Source: Pseudomonadota bacterium (GTDB lineage: Bacteria; Bdellovibrionota; UBA1018; CAIMNF01). Taken from it: a stretch of 11,078 nucleotides of DNA. The position numbers and the translations under genes were made by a program. The stretch is from NCBI GenBank assembly GCA_027482725.1, contig JAIXVT010000056.1, forward strand, positions 1-11,078, in the 5' to 3' direction. Below are positions 1 to 5,679 of the stretch, one piece after another; position 1 is the stretch's first letter, and each line of letters opens with the position of its first letter. Below the pieces are notes generated by a model. That model ran no database searches, had not been told where the DNA came from, and saw only the letters and a program-made list of their open reading frames with translations.

Positions 1-136
1 CGTTGATAAATCCCCGGTTAAAGGGAAAAACTGTAAAAACTGTAGTCTTTACATCGGTCCTGGAAAATGTGCAGCAATTCCAACATGCGATGTCGTTGAA
101 ACCGGTTATTGCAACAGCTGGAATAAAAAAGCCTAA
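1..136 (+). CDS. High-potential iron-sulfur protein (HiPIP), C-terminal part
   Basis: The 5' end lies outside the window. The first complete codon is at position 2 and 44 residues remain before TAA at 134-136. HiPIPs are small periplasmic [4Fe-4S] electron carriers. The visible part has C11-K-N-C14, then C23, C29 and G35-Y-C37-N-S-W40. The stretch C23-x7-V31-x3-G-Y-C-x2-W fits the classical HiPIP signature as I remember it, and C11, C14, C23 (or C29) and C37 would be the four cluster ligands. The extra cysteine (C23/C29 pair) is slightly unusual and leaves the third ligand ambiguous. The export signal (usually Tat) would be in the missing part. The next gene begins 6 bases after the stop in the same frame, so co-transcription is likely. 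Family assignment is fairly sure; the physiological partner is unknown. Confidence 0.82.
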   Translation, partial: VDKSPVKGKNCKNCSLYIGPGKCAAIPTCDVVETGYCNSWNKKA

Positions 137-142
137 TCGAAG

Positions 143-2698
143 ATGATTGATCCACGGGAGACCTTTAGGTTGATTCAGGGTGCGGGTTGGCGGGAAGACC
201 GTCATCAAGCCTTAAAATCTTTGGGTCAGGCTAAAGACTCCCGTTCTTTAATTTTTCTCGTTGATCAGTTTTTGCGCCTAGATGCCACGCGCGACGTTGT
301 GCTCGAAAGCGCAATCATCGATGCGCTCGGGGAACGAGGTGAGGCAAAAATTTTATCAGGACTCCTCAAGCATTCCGACCCCGTGCTTTATCCTTATTTC
401 ATTCATGCTTTAGCGCGTGCCGCTCAACGCGTGGGCTGGGGCGCGCTTCGGGGTTTACATCAAAAGCTCTCTCGTGACTCGGATCCCGAACTTTGGGTAA
501 AACTGGTGTTCGCGCGCGCCGAGCTGAAAGATCCCGAGCTTTCTCATGAGCTTCATCAATTTTCGCCCATTCCTGAACTTTCTGACGAGCACCATAGGAC
601 TTTATTTCTTGCCTTAGGACAATACACTCGTCACCCCGAAGCCCTAAAACCTTGGGAGAATTGGGCCAAACATTCTTTAGAAAATCGTGCGCTCTACCGA
701 CTGGTCCAGCACCAGGTTACGGCGCGCAGTGCGTTTAGACCCGAAGACATTTTGATGCGCTTGACCGCAGACGCCGAGCCCCACCCTGCGCTGGCCTTAG
801 AAATTGCGCTACTGAAAGAAAGCGACTTAACCGCGCTCCTTGAGCTGGTGGATTGGAACGATCCCCGTGGCCTTGGTTTACGAATTTTAAAAGGAGCCCC
901 AATTTCCGCTCTCCAGCGCTATATACCGCAGATTTTTTCGGCATTTCTTGCGTCGGGAGCTGACCCCGAAAGCGAATTCGCGAGCAACCTCCAACAGTTT
1001 TGCCGCGGACTAGAAGATTCAGATCTTCAGAGTTTAAGCGCTCTTATCCCGTCGAAGTTAAGAGAAATATGGGGCCTTTGGACCAATCCTTTGTGCACAG
1101 AGGTTGTCGAGGCGCTTACTCAAGGTCTCGCTCCTACCGAAGTGATTTTATCTCAGTGGTCCCACCATATTTTGAATCAGGCACTATCTGACGGGATTCG
1201 GCACCATGCGGGAATATGGTCGCGAGTGTTTCCTCGGGTTCGCACCCCCGAAATGCGGGCCCGTTTGTTGCGATTTGCTGGCGAGCACCGATTATGGAGC
1301 GAAGCGGTACAGGCAGAGATTTCGGCGGGGTTTGAAGATACTGCTTTGCGATCATCGGCGTTTTACGCGGTGTCGAGGCTTGCGGATTACTGGCCAAAAA
1401 TTTCAGAACGTCTTGCGGAATTAGATTGGAAAAACCTGACGAACGAAGAAATGTCTGCCATTACAGAGATCTTTTTACGGTCATCTCCGCTGATTCAATA
1501 TCCGGCGCCCTACTTAGAGCGATTAAACGCTTTGCCTCAATTGGCATTGAAACTCGCTTCTCACCGCCCATTGCCGGATTTTTTTAGGCTTATCGTTTCT
1601 CAGCTGAATTCCTCCCAGCATCAAGACGCCTTGCTTGCTGTAATTGCGCTTAAGCATTTGAATCAAGATTCCGAAGCATCTCGACTTTTATTGGATCAGC
1701 TCAAGTCAAAAGAATTTAAACTCCGGGAGCGCGCGCTGGATGGTCTTTGTGCCCACCAGACGCTTGCCGCGAGGGTCGGGGTAATCGATTATTTCTTAGG
1801 TCTTGACCCTACAGGACCCGATTTTGGCCGCGTGGTGCAGAAGCTCTTCTACGGGTTCGCACGTCCCGCGTTTTCGGCACCGGATTTAGCAAAGCGCCTA
1901 AGCCAATGGATTGAACAAAACGCATCTCACTCGGCTTGGGAAATGCTCACCCAAGTTCGAGACAGGCTCTTGCCCACCGAGGCCCCAAAAGAACGCCGAA
2001 AAGCAGGAGCGGGGGCTTTGCCCGGGAAAAGTGATCTCGATGTGCGACTGTTGCAGTCTTTGCCTCAGTTCTTAGAGTATTCGCCTACCGTACAATCCGC
2101 GTTACGTGCAGCCGAAGAGCCCTTTTTACGCGAAGGCGAAGGACAGGACCCCGGCGTCCGTGATCATGCGCCCATTGTTTTGGAATACTGCAAAGCTCTT
2201 GATTTAGTTTTGGATCAACGCTTGGGCGCAAAAAAACTTTTTCCAGAAATTGATCGTCGGCTAAAAGATTTTCAGATTTACCTGCACCAAATTGGACTAG
2301 ATATGGACTATCCCAAGATGGATCACGTGCTAAAAAATCTGGGTGTTCAGGGGAAAATTGATCCGCAATTTTTTCCGCTCCACAAAGCCAAACAAATTGC
2401 CGCTACATTTTTTAACGGAAAGATCGAGCACGACCGATTTAAAATTTTTGATGGTCTGAGATCCTGGGCGGTGATTTTGATTTTGTTCTCGCGCAAGCCA
2501 AAGCCCATCATGAAGTTTGACCGACAAAATGATGCTGAGTTCGATACCAGGATCCTGCGCTTAGCGGAGCGTTTGATGAAACTCCAAGATTTGCGGAACC
2601 CCGCAGCTCACCGACAAACTTATCCGGAAATCGATACTGTACGCGGATTCCGCCAAGCGGCTATCGAAACCTTAAACGAGATCCACGCGTGGATCTGA
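143..2698 (+). CDS. Large helical-repeat (HEAT-like) protein with C-terminal HEPN-like domain
   Basis: 851 residues with no named family I can recognise. Residues about 10-620 are almost entirely amphipathic helices resembling HEAT/armadillo-type repeats, for example the helix pairs around residues 18-70, a typical protein- or RNA-binding scaffold. A basic, glycine-rich linker (about residues 615-630) precedes a separate C-terminal helical region (about 640-851). That region contains D674-H-A-P-I-V-L-E-Y-C-K-A-L-D and, near the end, L-R818-N819-P-A-A-H823-R. R-N-x3-H is the RX4-6H motif of the HEPN superfamily, many of whose members are metal-independent RNases in toxin, CRISPR-effector and defence proteins. 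No signal peptide or membrane segment is seen, so it is probably cytoplasmic. The start is bounded by the in-frame HiPIP stop at 134-136, and no strong ribosome binding site precedes ATG 143, so translational coupling is plausible. RNase activity is inference from the motif; a non-catalytic HEPN scaffold is the alternative. Confidence 0.75.
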   Translation: MIDPRETFRLIQGAGWREDRHQALKSLGQAKDSRSLIFLVDQFLRLDATRDVVLESAIIDALGERGEAKILSGLLKHSDPVLYPYFIHALARAAQRVGWGALRGLHQKLSRDSDPELWVKLVFARAELKDPELSHELHQFSPIPELSDEHHRTLFLALGQYTRHPEALKPWENWAKHSLENRALYRLVQHQVTARSAFRPEDILMRLTADAEPHPALALEIALLKESDLTALLELVDWNDPRGLGLRILKGAPISALQRYIPQIFSAFLASGADPESEFASNLQQFCRGLEDSDLQSLSALIPSKLREIWGLWTNPLCTEVVEALTQGLAPTEVILSQWSHHILNQALSDGIRHHAGIWSRVFPRVRTPEMRARLLRFAGEHRLWSEAVQAEISAGFEDTALRSSAFYAVSRLADYWPKISERLAELDWKNLTNEEMSAITEIFLRSSPLIQYPAPYLERLNALPQLALKLASHRPLPDFFRLIVSQLNSSQHQDALLAVIALKHLNQDSEASRLLLDQLKSKEFKLRERALDGLCAHQTLAARVGVIDYFLGLDPTGPDFGRVVQKLFYGFARPAFSAPDLAKRLSQWIEQNASHSAWEMLTQVRDRLLPTEAPKERRKAGAGALPGKSDLDVRLLQSLPQFLEYSPTVQSALRAAEEPFLREGEGQDPGVRDHAPIVLEYCKALDLVLDQRLGAKKLFPEIDRRLKDFQIYLHQIGLDMDYPKMDHVLKNLGVQGKIDPQFFPLHKAKQIAATFFNGKIEHDRFKIFDGLRSWAVILILFSRKPKPIMKFDRQNDAEFDTRILRLAERLMKLQDLRNPAAHRQTYPEIDTVRGFRQAAIETLNEIHAWI

Positions 2699-2722
2699 GG
2701 CCGGGGATATCCGATCCCTCAG
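2679..2722. repeat. Perfect 18-base palindrome plus nested inverted repeat at convergent gene ends
   Basis: AGATCCACG|CGTGGATCT (2679-2696) is a perfect palindrome inside the last codons of the HEPN-like gene. Directly after it, CTGAGG (2695-2700) pairs with CCTCAG (2717-2722), and an inner GGATATCC palindrome lies at 2705-2712. The hairpins lie between two convergent genes, so they could stabilise or help end both transcripts. There is no T-run on either strand, so this is not a standard intrinsic terminator. Confidence 0.4.
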
Positions 2723-2741
2723 CCAGACTTAAGATGCCGAT

Positions 2742-3425
2742 TTAAGATTTAGGTTTACCTGTAGCTTTAAAGGTTTTCAGGGCAGCAAATGGATTTTCTT
2801 TGAGTGGCGCTACCTGGAGTCCCTCAGAAACCTTGACCTGATCCTTCCCGCATTTTTGGCAATCCCCATCATCATTGACTGGGGGCTTGGGTTGCATGGG
2901 GATGAGTAAAACCATTTGTTCGTTGAGGATTTCTTTTAAATCCATCACAGGTTCTTTGACCACAGTGACTTCGTAGTCATTGGGGTTCATCGACATTGCG
3001 GGCCCTAAATCCGAATCCTCCTCAAAGTCGTCATCTGATGTACCCAAGTCATCGTGGGGTGCCCCGCCCCAATCAAAGGTGGCGCCCCGGCGTGAAGATT
3101 CACGTGGCGTATCGGAGTAGATAGTATTTGTCGTAAACAGCACATTGAACGGAGTATCGATCGGGAACTGAAATGCGTCGGCACAAAGCGAGCACAACAG
3201 GTACACCTTGGTTTTAACTTTGCCTTGGACGTGAATGAGATCGTCGATTTTTCGAATATCAAAAGTAACCGACGTTTCCCTTGAGGGTGGACGCCAACCG
3301 GGAGGCCGACGGATTCCATCCGCGCGCTCGTCTAATGCCCCGACAATATCCATGACCCAGGGGGTTTTTTCATTAAATTCGTAATGGAGATCTTCGTCCT
3401 TGATCTCATGAAAATGAATACGCAT
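2742..3425 (-). CDS. yceD: YceD/DUF177 family protein
   Basis: 227 residues. YceD proteins are linked to 23S rRNA accumulation and large-subunit assembly and are usually encoded directly before rpmF (ribosomal protein L32). Evidence for the family: a beta-rich N-terminal half ending in C78-S-L-C81 (the conserved CxxC-type site), then D-L-K-E-I-L-N-E-Q-M-V-L-L-I-P-M (about 162-177) matching the family's conserved helix and 'LxLP' segment, and a C-terminal N-P-F-A-A-L-K motif. Oddities: a long acidic insertion (about 124-140, D/E-rich) and a second CxxC (C189-Q-K-C192), so the four cysteines might bind a metal. No rpmF follows; the gene ends 43 bases from a convergent gene. The ATG at 3425 gives the natural N-terminus; AAGG about 10 bases upstream is a weak ribosome binding site. 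Family moderately sure; the molecular role is inferred from homologues. Confidence 0.75.
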   Translation of the reverse strand: MRIHFHEIKDEDLHYEFNEKTPWVMDIVGALDERADGIRRPPGWRPPSRETSVTFDIRKIDDLIHVQGKVKTKVYLLCSLCADAFQFPIDTPFNVLFTTNTIYSDTPRESSRRGATFDWGGAPHDDLGTSDDDFEEDSDLGPAMSMNPNDYEVTVVKEPVMDLKEILNEQMVLLIPMQPKPPVNDDGDCQKCGKDQVKVSEGLQVAPLKENPFAALKTFKATGKPKS

Positions 3426-3473
3426 ACCGACTTTGCCTTAACTTTAATGGTTTAATAAGTGCTTTGATCACAT

Positions 3474-3508
3474 CGACACGAAATATACTACCACTGACGA
3501 GCGTGTCG
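3474..3508 (-). promoter_or_regulatory. Putative yceD promoter inside an inverted repeat
   Basis: CGACACG (3474-3480) and CGTGTCG (3502-3508) form a perfect 7-base inverted repeat with a 21-base spacer. Read on the minus strand, the spacer contains TGGTAGTATATT, that is an extended -10-like TG-n-TAGTAT or an overlapping TATATT, about 60 bases before the yceD start. No good -35 hexamer is seen. The arrangement could be an operator around an extended -10 promoter, but it may be chance. Confidence 0.3.
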
Positions 3509-3649
3509 GGGATATGGGATTTACAAGAACTATAGAGCGGTAGGACGGCTTATTGGAGCACCTGAGGGGTTTGTGAGGCAGAACCTCAAGAATCGGAAGA
3601 ACGTTAGAAAATGAACCAATAGATTCAATGGCTTATATTATATCTAGTA

Positions 3650-3693
3650 ATACTCAGTATAAAATGCTATAATCAGACTTACGGAGGTCTCTT
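3650..3693 (+). promoter_or_regulatory. Promoter, operator-like palindrome and ribosome binding site of the toxin-antitoxin operon
   Basis: A consensus -10 TATAAT lies at 3668-3673, 20 bases before the antitoxin ATG. Just upstream ATACT-C-AGTAT (3650-3660) is a perfect 11-base inverted repeat, and TATTA...TAATA (3636-3640, 3648-3652) overlaps it. No good -35 is present at 16-18 bases spacing, since that place is occupied by the palindrome. Ribbon-helix-helix antitoxins typically repress their own operon by binding such palindromes, so autoregulation is a reasonable inference. A strong GGAGG ribosome binding site is at 3683-3687, six bases before ATG 3694. Confidence 0.6.
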
Positions 3694-3933
3694 ATGAGAA
3701 CCACAAAAGTAATTGCCTTTTCTGTCCCCCCTGAATTTGAAGATGAAATTCAGGCCCATGCTGAAGCAGAACACAGAACCATTAGCGAATACATACGCGA
3801 GGCTGTTCGCCAGTATATGAGCCTTAGAAAATTTGAAGTGGCCCGCTCTTCGATTGCTAAAACCATTCGTAAAAAAGGAATCAAGCCTTCTGATGTTACA
3901 TCTGAAATTGAAAAGGTAAGGAAGCGATCTTGA
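3694..3933 (+). CDS. Ribbon-helix-helix (CopG-like) antitoxin
   Basis: 79 residues. The N-terminus has the ribbon-helix-helix pattern: a beta strand (K5-V-I-A-F-S-V-P) that would insert in the DNA major groove, helix one with E-F-E-D-E-I-Q-A-H-A-E-A-E, a turn with R-T-I-S-E-Y, and helix two I-R-E-A-V-R-Q-Y. The C-terminal 35 residues are basic and helical and are the likely toxin-binding part. It is the first gene of a two-gene operon, overlapping the PIN toxin by 4 bases (TTGA), the usual antitoxin-first order. It should neutralise the toxin and, with it, repress the promoter upstream. ATG 3694 is supported by a strong GGAGG at optimal spacing. Family assignment is confident; the DNA site is inferred. 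Confidence 0.85.
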   Translation: MRTTKVIAFSVPPEFEDEIQAHAEAEHRTISEYIREAVRQYMSLRKFEVARSSIAKTIRKKGIKPSDVTSEIEKVRKRS

Positions 3934-4334
3934 TTAGAGCTGTTATTGATACCAATATTGTAATTTCTGGGCTCTTCTTTGGCGGAGTTCCTCTTCGGGT
4001 AATGGATGCAGCAATTGATCGCAAGTTCACCCATATTTTATCGGCACCCATCATTGCAGAAATTGAACGGGTTCTTCGCTCTAAAAAGTTTGGGTTAACT
4101 GATGATCAAGTTACTGATGTCACCGAACTGTATTTTGATCGGGCGGAATTGGTGGTTCCAACTTCCATCATCAATGCCATTCCTCGTTGTGCTGGCGACA
4201 ATCGGGTTCTGGAGTGTGCTGTGGATGGAAAATGCCAGTACATTGTAACGGGTGATCGTCGGGATTTGCTTTCCCTTGGAAAATTTCAAAAGGTTCAAAT
4301 TATTACAGCCAAGGAGTTTTTGAAGTTGATGTAA
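3930..4334 (+). CDS. PIN-domain toxin (COG1569-like putative ribonuclease)
   Basis: 134 residues, a single PIN domain of the family often annotated as 'putative toxin-antitoxin system toxin component, PIN family'. Visible acidic residues expected to hold Mg2+/Mn2+: D7 in V-I-D-T-N, E44 (or E46) in I-I-A-E-I-E-R-V-L, D90 and E95 in G-D-N-R-V-L-E-C-A, and D109 in V-T-G-D-R-R-D-L. All are intact, so it should be active as an endoribonuclease that inhibits growth when free of antitoxin. It uses a TTG start at 3930-3932 overlapping the antitoxin stop (TTGA), with TAAGGA (3917-3922) seven bases upstream as ribosome binding site. No ATG lies near the N-terminal strand, so TTG is the natural choice. 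The RNA target cannot be read from the sequence. Confidence 0.87.
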   Translation: MIRAVIDTNIVISGLFFGGVPLRVMDAAIDRKFTHILSAPIIAEIERVLRSKKFGLTDDQVTDVTELYFDRAELVVPTSIINAIPRCAGDNRVLECAVDGKCQYIVTGDRRDLLSLGKFQKVQIITAKEFLKLM

Positions 4335-4407
4335 AAAAATCCATACAATTAATTGCTAATAAGGTTCCGATGGGGTCTATGCCCCCGTCCTGAATCAAGG
4401 TGCACAA

Positions 4408-4435
4408 ACAAAAAAACCGTGGGGGAAACCCCCCA
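4408..4435 (-). terminator. Rho-independent terminator of the tRNA-Leu transcript
   Basis: On the minus strand TGGGGG-GTTT-CCCCCA (4435 to 4420) forms a six-pair GC-rich stem with a four-base loop, followed three bases later by seven T (4416-4410), one G and three more T. It lies 67 bases after the tRNA-Leu 3' end. On the plus strand the same hairpin lacks a T-run, so it would stop toxin-antitoxin transcripts poorly. The stretch 4335-4407 after the toxin gene holds only a palindrome CAATTAATTG (4346-4355) and a short GGGG/CCCC hairpin without T-run. Confidence 0.82.
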
Positions 4436-4453
4436 GTGCTTCTATAAATTTGT

Positions 4454-4489
4454 TTGAACCAAGTCATCAATCGATGCGTGTTGGTTCAA
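4454..4489 (-). repeat. Inverted repeat (hairpin) in the tRNA-Leu trailer
   Basis: TTGAACCAA (4454-4462) and TTGGTTCAA (4481-4489) are perfect 9-base inverted repeats with an 18-base loop that itself contains CATC-AATC-GATG. The element sits 13 bases after the tRNA 3' end and before the terminator. It would form a stem in the primary transcript and may influence 3' trimming, or it may be a remnant of a second structured RNA. It has no tRNA fold of its own. Confidence 0.55.
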
Positions 4490-4502
4490 GTACCGTATCA
4501 AA

Positions 4503-4591
4503 TGGTGCCGAGGACCGGAATCGAACCGGTACGTCCCTTTCGGGACCCAGGATTTTAAGTCCTGTGCGTCTACCAATTTCGCCACCCCGGC
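4503..4591 (-). tRNA. tRNA-Leu (UAA anticodon)
   Basis: Reading the minus strand from 4591, the acceptor GCCGGGG pairs with CCTCGGC (one G-U pair), followed by discriminator A and an encoded CCA at 4505-4503. The anticodon stem CAGGA/TCCTG encloses loop CTTAAAA, giving anticodon TAA, which reads leucine codons UUA/UUG. The long variable arm with GTCCC-GAAA-GGGAC is typical of type II tRNAs such as Leu. The T-arm contains GGTTCGATTCC. Length is 89 bases with CCA, normal for tRNA-Leu. It is a single-gene transcript: promoter at 4616-4644, terminator at 4408-4435. The neighbouring genes on both sides are on the opposite strand. Confidence 0.97.
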
Positions 4592-4615
4592 GGATGAACT
4601 TGAACGCGAACCCTT

Positions 4616-4644
4616 AGTCTAGGAAATCCTTGCTCTCCTGTCTA
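4616..4644 (-). promoter_or_regulatory. Promoter of tRNA-Leu
   Basis: On the minus strand TAGACA (4644-4639, five of six to TTGACA), a 17-base spacer, and TAGACT (4621-4616, four of six to TATAAT) lie about 25 bases before the mature tRNA 5' end. The elements coincide with a perfect inverted repeat AGTCTAG (4616-4622) / CTAGACT (4642-4648), which may be chance or a regulator site. The region 4649-4680 up to the hydrolase start shows no convincing plus-strand promoter. Confidence 0.6.
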
Positions 4645-4680
4645 GACTGCAAACCTCACAATACGTCACACTAAATCCAC

Positions 4681-5679
4681 ATGAGCCGCAATCAACGAGA
4701 AACATTTTTGAGATGGGTCAGCCGAGGGTTGTTCGAAACGGCTAAATACCGCCTGGGCCAAGAAGCCAAAGCCATGCGCGACGAATTTACCCAACGCTTG
4801 CAAGACCGTTTAGGCTCTAAAACGCGTGTGCTTCACTTTCTTCTGCGTTATGGGCTTAAATTTAAAGGAGTTCAGTTCATCCATCGCAATCAAGGGGATG
4901 CCCCGTTTGGGTTGCTCAAGCTCACCTTGAAACCCGCAGCATTTTCCCAAAAAAAATCGGCTTTGTTTGTTCCAGGCATTGGGGATTCCCCTTTGTCTTG
5001 GGTCGCTCCTTATGCAATTTGCGAAAAGGCTTTGAAAAAAGAGGGGTTCTCGGAGTTTTTGTCGCTCGATTTCCCGGGGTTCAACGGTTTTTTGTCCGAT
5101 AAGACGATGGTGACCTCGTTTGATGTCATGGTGTCCATGGTTAAATCCACCATCGACACTACACGGCCGTCGCTCATGATTGGACACAGTCTGGGCGGAT
5201 GGTTGATTGCCAAAGCGTTAGAGAGCACTCAGCATAAACCAGATCATGTGATTCTGATTGCCCCGTCGGGTCACGTTCCGGAAAATGAGCGTGAGGCTTT
5301 TGGTCAATTGATCTTAAATCAAAAAAATATGCCGTTTGAAGAACGCGTTAAGTGGATCACGCGCACAAACCACCGGATTCTTAAGTTATTCAAAAAAGAG
5401 TTTGAAGGATTTTTTGAAAAACCCGAAGTCGAACAGTTTATTAAATCCATCACCCATGATCATTTCTTAAAACCAGAGCCACTCCGCACCAAGCGTTTCA
5501 CGCTCATCTGGGGAGACGAGGATCAATTTGTACAATATCGCTGGGCCAAAGAATGGACGCGATTTGAGGGGAATAATCCATTTTTTACGTTCTTGACGCT
5601 GAATCGCGTTGGACATATTCCACAACTGGAAACGCCGGTTAAGATTGCGTTTATGATCAAGCGAGTACTTTCAGTCTGA
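4681..5679 (+). CDS. Alpha/beta hydrolase fold protein
   Basis: 332 residues. The catalytic triad of a serine hydrolase is visible: nucleophile elbow G168-H-S170-L-G-G, acid D281 in W-G-D-E-D-Q-F-V, and H312 in V-G-H-I-P-Q-L-E. The oxyanion-side strand with V-P-G-I-G-D (about 97-102) and the D130-F-P-G-F motif are also typical. A basic helical N-terminal extension (about 1-60) precedes the core, and a lid-like insert covers about 200-265. No signal peptide, so probably cytoplasmic. Substrate (ester, lactone, lipid) cannot be told. ATG 4681 lacks a ribosome binding site; a later start (M32) also lacks one, so I keep the longer form. Its TGA abuts the convergent tyrS stop. Confidence 0.88.
   Translation: MSRNQRETFLRWVSRGLFETAKYRLGQEAKAMRDEFTQRLQDRLGSKTRVLHFLLRYGLKFKGVQFIHRNQGDAPFGLLKLTLKPAAFSQKKSALFVPGIGDSPLSWVAPYAICEKALKKEGFSEFLSLDFPGFNGFLSDKTMVTSFDVMVSMVKSTIDTTRPSLMIGHSLGGWLIAKALESTQHKPDHVILIAPSGHVPENEREAFGQLILNQKNMPFEERVKWITRTNHRILKLFKKEFEGFFEKPEVEQFIKSITHDHFLKPEPLRTKRFTLIWGDEDQFVQYRWAKEWTRFEGNNPFFTFLTLNRVGHIPQLETPVKIAFMIKRVLSV

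Noticed and set aside
3426..3693. Possible small gene or rpmF relic between yceD and the antitoxin
   Set aside because: Frames are short and broken by stops, and nothing resembles the L32 N-terminus. Only promoter-like elements and short inverted repeats are visible.
4335..4407. Terminator for the toxin-antitoxin operon (GGGG-TCTATG-CCCC hairpin at 4372-4385)
   Set aside because: The stem is only four pairs and no T-run follows on the plus strand.
4503..4591. Attachment-site direct repeat of the tRNA-Leu 3' end
   Set aside because: I found no second copy of the tRNA 3' sequence in 2700-4440 and no integrase gene in the window.
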